From positions 33,829,250-33,893,249 of the forward strand of contig NC_049910.1 of the NCBI RefSeq assembly GCF_001411555.2: a stretch of DNA of 64,000 nucleotides. Direction: 5' to 3'. This document shows, piece after piece, positions 35,422 to 46,600 of the stretch (within the stretch, counting starts at the first letter, position 1; every line of letters begins with the position of its first letter). Source of the stretch: Juglans regia (Eukaryota > Streptophyta > Magnoliopsida > Fagales > Juglandaceae). Made by a program: the position numbers and the translations under genes. Below the pieces are notes generated by a model. That model saw nothing but the letters and a program-made list of their open reading frames with translations. It was not told the origin of the DNA and searched no databases.

Positions 35422-36355
35422 ATATATATATATAAATATATATTTATAGAATTTAGAAATCTACCTCCATGCCAGCCGTCCTATATATATAGAACATTAA
35501 AATGGCTTTAAAACTTAAAGATTATTTTAAAACAAAAGAAATCTAAAATGAATAAAAATAAAAAAGAAATCTTTAAAACAATCTAAAAAAAACTGTACTA
35601 AAAGAAATTAAATTAAAAAATGTAAAATACTGAAAAAAATAAAGATTAAAAAATGAAGGATATATACATATATAGAGAAAAAAAATGACTTAATTTTCAT
35701 CTTACAATTTTTATTAATTTCACATAATTTATCTCTGTCTTTCCCACCACTTAACTAATCTTCTATCATTTTATTACTACACAAATAAAGAAAAACAAAC
35801 TATTCATCTTATTTACCGCTTTGGCTCATTCACTCTTTGTATTCTCACAAATTAATTTGGATGTTGGTTGAGATATCATATATATCCGCCGCTCATCTAG
35901 ATTACAAGAATATTCATGCATTTTAGATTATTTTAATTATATATATTCCCAACTATATTATATATAATAGTCTTTTGGATGGTCCAGCTGCATGGGGTAT
36001 TATTATGACACATTTCTCTCCTCCACAATAATTTAATTAATAGAATTTTCTATTAATCCTCTTTTTCATCGATACTACTTTGGAAAAGTTCTTGTATGCA
36101 TGGGTCCTTGGATTCGTTCTGGTTATAAATTATGTCTTGTGAGAAAAAGATTTTAAAAACTATTTAACTTATGCGGGAATCATGATGATCCTGTATAAGA
36201 ACTCGTTTCTGAAATGAACGTACTGTTGACTGATATCAGAGTTTGTTCCTTCTAGTGAGAGTCATGATAAGTTTTATTTTTCCACAACAATTATAATGTT
36301 TTCAAGTTTTTTCCTCTTCTTGTGGGTAGATTGATGATAACTTTTTTGTTAATTA
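35100..36355. other. AT-rich non-coding DNA
   Basis: Contains a long TA-rich tract at about 35384-35450. No gene seen. Confidence 0.5.
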
Positions 36356-36825
36356 AACTTTTGGTCTAGGAAGAGGCATTAATGGAATCTCGACGTTTTC
36401 AACCGTTGCAAGTCTTCCATGATCTCTTTAAAAATGCGTTGAATTGAGTCTTTTCCTCTACTTATGCAATGATCGATGGCTGGTGGGCATGAAGAAGCAT
36501 TTGGGGAGCAAGTGGAATCCTACCCATGCATGCCACTTGCATGTTTGCTTCACTAGCTACTTAATTAATTAGTACTTACTGTATATTAAGATATGTTAAC
36601 CTTGAAAGATTGTCAATTGTAGATGAGATTTTAGAGTTATTGAAGTAATATTTATAAGCAAGATTAAAGCTCCGAAGATCATGAGAAAGGCGGAAGAGGC
36701 TACTATCGGAGTTGATAGAATCATAGACACAGCCTTCACCAAGGTCATGCATAGTGCGGGTTGCACTCAACCCCGTCTGATGAGCAACAATCTGATCTAA
36801 CATGACTAATTAATGCCCCGTTTGA

Positions 36826-37016
36826 AAATAAGAAGTGTTTCATCTCATCATTACAACTTTTTCAAGTTTTCACACAAAATATAATAAACAATTTAACTTT
36901 TTTAAATCTTAAAACAATAATAATATCAAAATATAATATTTTAATAATATTTTATTCAATTTTCAACTTTCATATAAAACCGTCTCATCTTATCTCACCA
37001 TCCAAACCGCACCTAA
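36826..37016. repeat. MITE, about 190 bp, in RLP copy A
   Basis: Left end GCCCCGTTTGAAAAT and right end CATCCAAACCGCACC (inverted: GGTGCGGTTTGGATG). It separates the signal-peptide part from the N-terminal cap of the inverted RLP segment, so it inserted into the gene. Terminal repeats are imperfect. Confidence 0.55.
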
Positions 37017-37586
37017 GAGAAAGAAGAGAAAGCGTAAACATGTGGGCATGGTTTTGGACTAATGTTTTGACTCTTGAGATAGTGAGAGAAGAAGAAGCGA
37101 ATGGCTCTTCTAAGCCAGTCTCAAGTTTAAGGAGAAATCCCCTCCGAACTTTCATACCTCTCCAAATTGTGGCCTCTCGATCTATCTAAAAACTATCTAA
37201 TTTTACATATTGGAAGTCTAACAAGTTTAGTTCAAAAACCTAACCCGCCTCTAAGAGATTCTTCTTAGTAGCATCACATATCGTCCAAAGTACGTGAAAG
37301 CTTGTCAAATTTATCTTCTTCGGGAACTCTAATGCTCCAAGATTCCGGATTGTACAAGGAGTTCCCAATTCGAATATTCCAGCGCCACAACTATGACATC
37401 ATTCAATAATGCAAGTCTAATGAATGCAAGTCTCTCATGGTCTCTACCCTTTAAAACGTGTTACGAACTTTCCAAGTCTTCTCCTCTTCTTATTCTCTAC
37501 TTATTGACTTTATTTTTATTTTTTATAAAACTTCATCGGCAATTATGGATGACTATGACTTTTTCTTATTTTTATCCTTTGGCCAC

Positions 37587-37785
37587 AATGCTAGTGTGTT
37601 GTGCCCGCTAGCCCAAATCTCCATTTTTCTTTTTTATTAGTTTTTAACATATTTAAATATTTTTAAAAAATAAAAATATATATACCAATACACTAAAAAT
37701 TATTTCCTTAATTATTAAGTAAAAAAATAAATAAATATATGAGCGGTCAAAATGAGGAGGCAAAGTCAAGCGGCATACTAGCATT
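37587..37785. repeat. MITE, about 199 bp, in RLP copy A
   Basis: Terminal inverted repeats AATGCTAGTGTG and CATACTAGCATT. The interior contains TTCCTTAATTATTAAGTAAA, also found in related form at about 62930-62950 (TTCTTAATCATTAAGTAAA). No coding capacity. Confidence 0.55.
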
Positions 37786-38530
37786 TTCCTAAGGGAATTT
37801 CCCCAAGCAGAATTTTTGCATGGATTTCACATAAGTTCTCTACTAAGTTATAATTCTTTCAATCTCCCGCAGATTAATTATCTCATGAATTTCTTTCAAC
37901 TTTCTCACAAGATTTGAAAATTCTTGAGTTGTTCTAACGTTTACTAATTTAGAAAATATTAGACCTTGGTCATGTTAATATATAAAATAAATAATAAAAT
38001 CTAACACTTCTCATCAGGTTAAATTTTTGGGATTAGTGGTAATTTTACATGATATCAAAGAAATCACCACTAATCTAAAAAGTTTCAGCTAATGGGATCT
38101 TGAGAACAACAGTCTACAATGATCATTCTTGATTCCTCTAGTTCTACCATCTATTTGGGATTTATATCTTTCTAATATCTTTCACACGAAATTTAAAAAT
38201 TCTCGAGACAACTCTTACCAAACCAAATCTACAAGAATTAGACCTTGAGAATAATTGCATGCAAAGACCTCTCTCTCCCAATTTCCATCACCATCTATTT
38301 GACTACACGTTCTCATTTTTTCCAACAATAATGCTCTCTCCGGTCATATTCCATCAATATTGTTGGAGAACTTGACAGAAATAGAATCATTGAACCTTTC
38401 TCAAAACAAGTTGTTTGGAAAAATATCCCACAACGTCTAACCCAACTTACTTTCCTGCAAACAACTTGTTCAACAATCTTCTCATAGGTCCCAGAAATCA
38501 ATTAGAAATAGTTTTCGAACAATTCAGTTG

Positions 38531-39240
38531 ATGCTAATCTAATATATGGTACAATTAATTTGTAAAAGACCTTAGGAAAGAATTAAGTAGTAACAATTAA
38601 CTCGGGAAAGGATAATTATATATGGTACTATATATATTTACCTCCATGTCAGCCCAAACATTAAAACTGATTTGCAAAATCTAAAGATTGTTTCAAAAAT
38701 ACAAGAAATTTAAAATGAATAAAAACTAAATCTTTTAAAAACTAAAAAAAAAAAATCTCTAAAAGTTATGGGAAAAAAAAACTAAAGATTAATTAGAAAG
38801 GCGAAGGATGTATCCCTTGCATCCACTTGCTCCGACGAAAGGAAAAACCTTCCCAAACAAAATGTGGCTTAGGCCGTTAATGTACGTGAACTTGTGAATT
38901 TAACATAAACCAATATATTATCATTATATGTCAAAATTTTTGTACCAATTTAAAATAAACCAATGTACGTGAACTTGCCTTTTTTCACGGATACTACTTT
39001 GGAAATGTTGATCTTCACGGATATTAAATTGTTGAGAAAACAAAATGACGACGCGCAAATGAGGAACACACCCAAAAATCAAGATCAGAATTAAATTAAA
39101 AACTATAAATTAAAATGATATCAGACTCTAGTTGTTCCTTGACATCAGTTGTAAGTTTCCTTTCTTTTCCACAAAAAATTAATTATAAAGTTTCCTACCC
39201 ACTCCACTTGCATCATTGCTTGCTTGAGCACTACTTACTA
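38531..39240. other. Non-coding DNA between the two RLP copies
   Basis: AT-rich. About 38640-38790 resembles about 35460-35640 (CTACCTCCATG(C/T)CAGCC followed by AAAATCTAAAG-like text), suggesting a diverged local duplication. No gene is supported. Confidence 0.4.
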
Positions 39241-39308
39241 TGTAAAGAGCCCTTCGCTTCTTCTTCTCTCACTATCTTAACACCCTCAAACATTATTAGT
39301 CCCAAACC

Positions 39309-41899
39309 ATGCCTACATGTTTGCGCTTTCTCTTCTCTAATCTCTTAGTGTTGTTCCTTCTTTTACTCACGGCCTCTGTCTTCTCCGCAGCCATGCACTT
39401 TGTCATCAAGATGAGGGCTTAGCTCTTATGCAATTCAACGATAGCTTTATCATAAAATATACTTCACGTCCAACTAGGACTACATCATGGAGGGTAGAAG
39501 CAGAGCATGGTAGATCAGATTGTTGCTCATGGGATGGGGTTGAGTGCGAGCCCCACACAGGTCATGTTATTCTGGCCTTGACCTTAGTGACGGCTGTCTC
39601 TATGGTTCTATCAACTCCAACAGCAGCCTCTTTCGCCTTTCTCATCTTCAGAGCCTTAGTCTTGCTTTTAATTACTTCAATTACTCTAAAATCCCATCTA
39701 CAATTGGCAATCTTTCAAGGTTAACATATCTTAATCTCAGCCGGTCTCATGTTTCAGAAGATGTCCCCTCCGAAGTTTCATACCTCTCCAAGTTGTCATC
39801 TCTCGATTTGTCTCACAATCCTGATTTACTTATTGGAAGTCTAACAAGGTTAGTCCAAAACCTAACCTGCCTCGAATATATTCTTCTTACTCGAGTCAAC
39901 ATATCGTCCACAATACCTGAAAGCTTGTCAAATTTGTCTTCTTTGAGGATTCTACAGCTATTTGGTTGTGGATTGTACGGGGACTTCCCAATTCGAATAT
40001 TTCAGCTACCACAACTACGAGTCCTTAGGATAGGAACCAATGAAGATCTCACTGGTCAGTTGCCCAAATTTCATTCCAGTGCTATCCTCCAAACTTTAAG
40101 GCTTTTTGGAACAAGTTTCTCTGGTAAACTACCGACTTCAATTGGAAACCTTAATTCTTTAGAGGTCTTAGATATTTTTTATTGCAATTTCTCTGGATCG
40201 ATCCCAAATTCTCTCTGGAACCTTACCCAACTCACTACTTTGGACCTCTCAAGGACCTCATTCGACGATTTGTCATGCCTCACCAAATCCAGGTCCAATC
40301 ACACTTTTCCACGTTTACAATATTTACATTTGTCAAGTTTCAACTTAACAAAGTTCCCAAATTTCCTACGAAACCAGAACAAACTTGAGTGGCTAGATCT
40401 ATCAGGAAACAATATTCAAGGTATAATACCCAAATGGATGTTGAATGCATTTAAAAAAAACCTTCAAGGTTTAATTCTTTCTAACAACTTTCTGACGGAC
40501 TTTGAAAATTCTCGAGATGTTCTTTGCTTGCCAAATCTAGAAACATTGGAGTTAAAAAATAACAGGCTACACGGAACATTCTAGATTCCTCTAGTTGCAC
40601 CATCTATTGTATATTTATATCTTTCTAACAACTTCTCACAAGTTTTAAAAATTCTCGAGATGTTCTTCCTTGGCCTAATCTATATATACTCGACCTTCAG
40701 AATAATAGCTTGCAAGGATCTCTCCCGATTCCAGCACCATTTATCAATATTTATTTAGTTAGTAATAATGCTTTTACAGGAGAAGTCTCACCATTGTTTT
40801 GCAATCGAAGTTCACTTTATGCGCTTGATTTGTCCTATAACAATTTGAGCGGCATGTTGCCCCCATGTTTTTGCAACTTAAGCCAATCTTTGAGGGCACT
40901 CGAACTACCAAGCAATAACATAAGTAGAACCATCCCAGATGCATGGGCAAAAGGGTGCAGCGTAAGGATTATCGACTTGAGTCACAATCAATTACAGGGT
41001 TGGCTCCCAAGATCATTGGCCAATTGTAAGGAGTTAGGGTATCTTGATGTTGGTTACAATAAGATCCATGATACCTTTCCCTTATGGTTAGAAACTCTTC
41101 CTGAGCCGAAGATTTTCATTCTCCGCTCTAATGGCTTTTACGGTCCAATAAGAAATATCCAAACCAATTGCACATTCTCCAACTTGCATATCATTGATCT
41201 CTCCCACAACAATTTATCTGGAGATTTGCCCGCAGAATGCTTCCAACAGTGGAACGCCATGAAATTATTTGATGCAAAAAAGTTGCAATACTTGGATTAT
41301 TACAATTATTGGATCCGTGACCCGATTACACTAACAACCAAGGGTATAGAGTTGGAGTATGAGAGGATCCAAGATGAACTCATGCAACAGACTTGTAGGA
41401 GAAATTCCAGAAGTAGTGGGAAATCTGAAAGGACTACACATTCTCAATTTCTCCAACAATGCTCTCTCTAGTCATATCCCATCATCATTGGCGAACTTGA
41501 CAGGTCTAGAATCATTGGATCTTTCTCAAAATAAGTTGTTTGGAGAAATACTCCCACAACTCGCTCAACTCACTTTCCTGGAGATTTTAAAGTGTTCAAC
41601 AATTGTCTCACAGCTCCCATACCACATGGAAGTCAATTTGAGAGGTTTCTGAACAGTTCTTTCGATGGTAACCCAGGATTGTGTGGAAGGCTATTGTCAA
41701 AAGAATGTGGAGATTCACCGCCTAAACCTCCAACGTTAACGTTTGAAGGAAATCAAGGTTTAGTGTCTCCATTTGAATTTGGGTGGAAAGTAGTTGCGAT
41801 GGGTACGGGTGTAGATTTATAATAGGAATTGTTATTGGACAATGGGTGATCGCAAGGAAGCAAGCTTGGTTTGTAAATACCTTTAGAATTAAGAAGTAG
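39309..41899 (+). pseudogene. LRR receptor-like protein pseudogene (copy B), nearly full length
   Basis: Starts with a signal peptide (MPTCLRFLFSNLLVLFLLLL, 39309 on), then the N-terminal LRR cap (LALMQFNDSF and CCSWDGVEC, 39428 on). A long LRR run follows (39544-40584; for example SSLDLSHNPDLLIGSL and LTTLDLSRTSF), more LRRs (40710-41370), the island and last LRRs ([20 protein letters not shown], 41395 on), the SSFDGNPGLCGR cap, an acidic/proline region, and a membrane segment plus tail (IIGIVIGQWVIARK) ending at TAG 41897-41899. There is no kinase domain, as in Cf-like RLPs. At least seven lesions are visible: frameshifts near 39395, 39570, 40640, 41380, 41590 and 41800, and a stop at 40582. 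Gene order and spacing are otherwise normal, so decay is recent compared with copy A. A few frameshifts could be assembly errors, but not all. Confidence 0.85.
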
Positions 41900-41933
41900 C
41901 AAAAAACTCGAGAATGAATAAGTAATATATTTA

Positions 41934-41964
<31 letters not shown>

Positions 41965-42465
41965 GTGTGTGTATGCTCGCTTCTAGGATTGTAATTGTAT
42001 CCAGCCGTTGGATGGCTGGCATGGTGGCCATGTAGAATAACTTGATGTTAATTGCTATAATAATCATCGAAATACAGTTCTAGATGTGATTGCTTTATGT
42101 GTATGTGTAAGAGAGAGAGAGACCTTAATTCATTTATAAAATTAAATTCATAACTGATGTTTATCATTAATTTCATTATGAAAACTAGACGGTGATAATT
42201 TTAAAAAGCGAAAAGTGGCCTATTTTCAAGCATGGTTTTTTGTACATCCAATATATCATCAAAGAATGTCTCATAATGATGAAAAAGTATTGGTATTTAA
42301 GCTTTATTTTATAACCATTTAACAATAAATGGTTTTATAAATGAAGAATTGATTACCAACTTAACAAAGAACTTTACGATATTGATTGAAATTCATACGT
42401 ACAGACCCCAAATTAGAAAAAGAAAATTAGAAACTTTACAATAAATAAGGAATAAAACAAACTCT
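41900..42465. other. 3' flank of RLP copy B with TA microsatellite
   Basis: A TA tract lies at about 41936-41958. A TG-rich stretch follows. No gene is seen before the end of the BSD-domain gene. Confidence 0.5.
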
Positions 42466-42977
42466 CTAATCGAAATCATCGACAGTAAGCCAGTCATTTG
42501 ATGCCTCACTTCTGAATCTTTATCTCGAGAATTTGATTTGCCTACCTTTTGCTGGCCATCACCAACCTGAGACTCGGGACTTCCCTTCAGTTGAACCCAG
42601 TCATTGCATCCACCGGGTGAAGAAACCTTGGTTTCCTCAGCTGAGTTAAGGCCTGATAGTCTATTAGAGAGATCATTATCATCATCCTCCAGATCACTGA
42701 ATGAAATGTCCTCCTCTTGTACAAGCTTTTTCTGGGCACAAACCGAAGTGCCTGTATCAATATGTTCTGCTTCCAACCACTTTTCAGTATTCTGTTCAGC
42801 ATTCATTTCTACTACTGCACTTACGATCTCAGTTGAAACCTTCTCCTCGGATGGCATATTCTTGCCACTGACCAACTTGCTGCCATCTTCAGACACATCA
42901 AGAGTCTTTGTCTTGTCATTCTCCATCTGTGCATTCTTTTGTAGCTTCTGTAAAAGTACATCTCTCACCTCTACAAT

Positions 42978-43305
42978 CTACAAAGAAGAAACGCATTTTA
43001 AGAAAGATGCATTCATTTAAAAACATGAAAACTATGAAAACCGAAAGTTGCATTCCTAAAAATGTAAATGGGAAATGAATACATTATTTTTATTTTATTT
43101 TTACTTCGCAGTTGAAAAGTAAATAAACATTCTTCAGTAGCTTTCAAAAATCTTTTCTGTGGAATATAATACCATCACTTTACATGGGATGTCCATAGGC
43201 TAGTGTTTCTGGACAATACAAAAGTGAAACATTTTTAAAGTGAAGTTTTCTTTAATTTCTCACAAGTGCAAACTGTTTTTAAACGGAAAAAAGGGGGCTA
43301 AAATG
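42978..43305. other. BSD gene intron, left of the copia element
   Basis: Intronic AT-rich sequence. The last five bases (43301-43305, AAATG) are the copia target duplication. Confidence 0.6.
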
Positions 43306-43560
43306 TGTTAGCTTGACTGAGTATACAAAGGAATCACAAGATCCCGAGTCTACAGCACTGAGAAAACAGATTTGTACATAACAGAGTATTTGAATTTTGA
43401 ACTAGTTTGTTAGGATAATTCTTCTTATCCCGAGTCTGCTTATCCTTGTATATTTTGAATTCCATCTGTAACTGCAGCACGAGTACTCTATAAATATACA
43501 TGTCTTCAAGTGAGTAAGGTATTAAAACCTACTCCATCATAATATTTGTTTTATCTTACA
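43306..43560 (+). repeat. 5' LTR of the copia element
   Basis: 255 bp. TATAAATATA at about 43489-43498 (CTCTATAAATATACATG) is a likely TATA box. Confidence 0.95.
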
Positions 43561-43569
43561 TGGTATCAG
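43561..43569 (+). promoter_or_regulatory. Primer-binding site (initiator Met tRNA type)
   Basis: TGGTATCAG immediately after the LTR end matches the start of the canonical copia primer-binding sequence; the following bases (CCAGTAGC) deviate from it. Confidence 0.85.
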
Positions 43570-43641
43570 CCAGTAGCACGGCTCACGCCTGATCCTTTCT
43601 TTTCTCAACACTTCCGCAAATTTTTTTTTTCCTTCCTCATA

Positions 43642-46600
43642 ATGTCTTCCAGTTCAAGCAATACTTCAAATATGCCTCACTCCAATGTAAACATTCATGC
43701 CACTTCTCAACCTGTTACTGAAAAGTTAACTGGTACCAATTTTATGGCATGGAGTATGCAGTTCATGGCTTTCCTCAATAGTCATGATCTTATTGGCCAT
43801 GTTGATGGCACCATCACGGCTCCTGCAGAAATAATACAGGATGCCCCCAATCCAGCTTATACAATATGGTTCCGGAAGGACAATTGTGTCAAAAGCTGGA
43901 TTCTTGCTTCTATTTCAGATAAATTAGTTGCTTCTCTGTATGGAACTAAGACTGCTAAGCAAGCTTGGGATTCTCTCCAAACCCGCTTTGCTTCAGCTTC
44001 CAGGTCACGAGTTGCTTTACTCAAGCGACAGCTTCAAACACTCTCTCAAGGTAATAAAACCTGCACTGCCTATATTGATGAAGCAAAAGCTCTAGCTGAT
44101 CAATTAGCAGCAGCTGGCAAACCCATGGATGATCAAGACCTTATTGCTCACTTACTGGGAGGACTCAAGGTAAATTACACTCCATTCATTACCTCATACA
44201 CTCTTGCTACTCGAGATAATGATCTTACCTTGGAAGACTTTCAAGCTGAACTACTCAGCTTTGAGGCTCTCTTAGACAGTCAACAGCAAACTTCTCAAGA
44301 TACTCACTACGCCTTTGCTGCAAACAAATCAAAAGTCCCAACCTTTCATAAAAAGTTTCAAAAGCCAAGTCTGTCCAATAATTCAAGACAGCCTCGACCT
44401 CCAACCACATTCAACAATCGTGGTTCCAGTTCTGTTCCTCAGCAATATTCTCGATCACAAAATACTTCATTCCAAAGGCCTACTTGCCAAATTTGTGGTA
44501 AAATAAATCATATAGCACTTGATTGCTATGAAAGGTTCAATTATGCATTTCAAGGTCGAATACCTCCTGCTGAACTTGCTGCCATGGCCAATGAAACCAA
44601 CACCACACTTGACAATCAAATATGGTATGCTGACAGTGGGGCTAATGCACACATCACCAGTAATGCAGCAAATCTTACTACTCAGCATCCCTTCGAAGGC
44701 ACAGACATGATCACAGTTGGCAATGGCACAGGTTTATCTATTCAAAATACTGGACAAACTTCTCTTCTCCTTGACAAACATTCTTTTCAATTAAATAACA
44801 TTTTGCATTGTCCAGATGCATCTGTTAATCTCTTATCAATCAACAAATTTTGTGTGGACAATGATTGTTATTTTGTTCTTACTGGTTGTCATTTCTTTGT
44901 CAAACAGAATCAAACCAACAAGATCCTATTTCACGGTCAAGCTGAGAATGGTCTATATCCTCTACCTGGCAACAAGAGTTTCTCCAATAAGATGCATTGC
45001 TTTGCAACTAGGCTAGGCACAAAAACAAATAAAGATGGTTGGCATAGTCGACTAGGCCACCCCTCTGATCTTGTCTTAAATAATTTATTTAAATCTGGAC
45101 ATCTACCTAGTCATGATGACTCCTTTAACAAGTCTACCTTTTGTAAATCGTGTCCTCTTGGAAAAGCAAAACAAGTTCCTTATGACAAGTCTACACGACA
45201 AACAAATGGTCCCTTAATTCTTGTACACTCTGATGTTTGGGTTTCTCCCATAACCTCAGCAGGTGGTAGTCGTTATTATGTCCTGTTTATTGATGATTTT
45301 TCCCGTTTCACATGGTTATATCCCATGGCTAATAAATCTGATGTACTTCATTTTTTCAAACAATATAAAGCTCTTGTTGAAAATTACTTTTCTTGCAAGA
45401 TCAAACAATTCCAAACAGATAATGGTGGGGAATATCTCTCCAATGAATTTAAACTCTTCTTAAGCACAAATGGTATTTTACACCGCCTCACTTGCCCATA
45501 TTCTTCTCCCCAAAATGGTATAGCCGAAAGAAAACATCGCCACATCAGAGAAATGGGATTAACTCTTCTTGCTCAATCATGTTTACCCAACACATATTGG
45601 CCTGATTCTTTCCTAGCAGCAGTTTATTTGATTAACAGACTACCAACAAAAGTTCTCAACAATCTATCTCCCTTTTACATACTTCATAAATCTGTTCCAA
45701 GATACAGTGACATGCGTGTCTTTGGATGCAGTTGTTACCCATTACTTACACCATATGAAAAACACAAACTTTGTTTCAAAAGTAAAAGATGTGTTTTCCT
45801 CGGGTATTCAGGTCAACAAAAAGGGTATAGATGTTTAGACTTATCTAGTGGTAGAGTTTACATCTCTCGCAATGTCATCTTTGATGAGGCCTCTTTTCCA
45901 GCAGCTGATATGGTGCCAGACTCAACCACCCGTGAATTTGATACTGCTGGTAAGGTTCTCACTTTTCCAACTTCTATTCCATTATCAATTCTTCCAGATA
46001 TTTCACAGCAATCTGAATCATTTTCTTCATGTCATGGTAGCCCCTTGCTTCTTCCAAACACAGAACCCACTACTCATCTTACAATCAATCCCACTTCCTC
46101 ATCTCCAAACTTGCCTCCTGCTCCTGCTCCTCCTCCAAGTATTCAACCAGAATCCACTCCACCAAATTTCTCTCCATCTCAACCAACTGAACCACCTCTC
46201 AACTTGCCTCCACCTCCAACAATTCCACAAATTATTACCCGTTCGAAAACTGGAAACCTTAAGCCCAAACAGTTTCCAGGATTTCAAACTTTTTACTCCA
46301 CTAGACATCCTCTTCGTGTACTGTCCACCTTTTATCATGAAAATGAACCAAGCTGCTACACGCAAGCTGTGTCTGTTCCTGCATGGAGGGATGCTATGGG
46401 TCGTGAGTTTGATGCCTTAATGGCCAATGGTACTTGGTCCCTCTGTCCACGACCAGCTCATCAACCTGTAGTTCAAAATAAATGGGTATACAAGATTAAA
46501 AGAAAACAAGATGGCAGCATAGAGAGGTACAAGGCACGTTTGGTGGCCAAAGGGTTTGATCAACGTGATGGAGTAGATTATCATGAGACTTTTTCGCCAG

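Larger units (their letters stand above)
36356..38530 (+). pseudogene. LRR receptor-like protein pseudogene (copy A) with inverted 5' end
   Basis: Related throughout to copy B at 39309-41899. 36356-36545 matches the upstream-type sequence also at 60063-60250. 36578-37114 carries the 5' leader, start, signal-peptide region and N-terminal cap on the minus strand (SINSDSSLFRLSH, SSTIDNLSRLTYLN). From 37115 the reading resumes on the plus strand (PSELSYLSKL, then IPSILLENLTEIESLNLSQN-like text near 38340-38410). Frames are broken everywhere and middle repeats are missing. MITEs are inserted at 36826-37016 and 37587-37785. In the family, such proteins are plasma-membrane LRR proteins without a kinase domain, often in defence; this copy is dead. 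Confidence 0.75.

Noticed and set aside
45848..46420. 190-codon plus-strand frame
   Set aside because: Out-of-frame shadow of the intact copia polyprotein.
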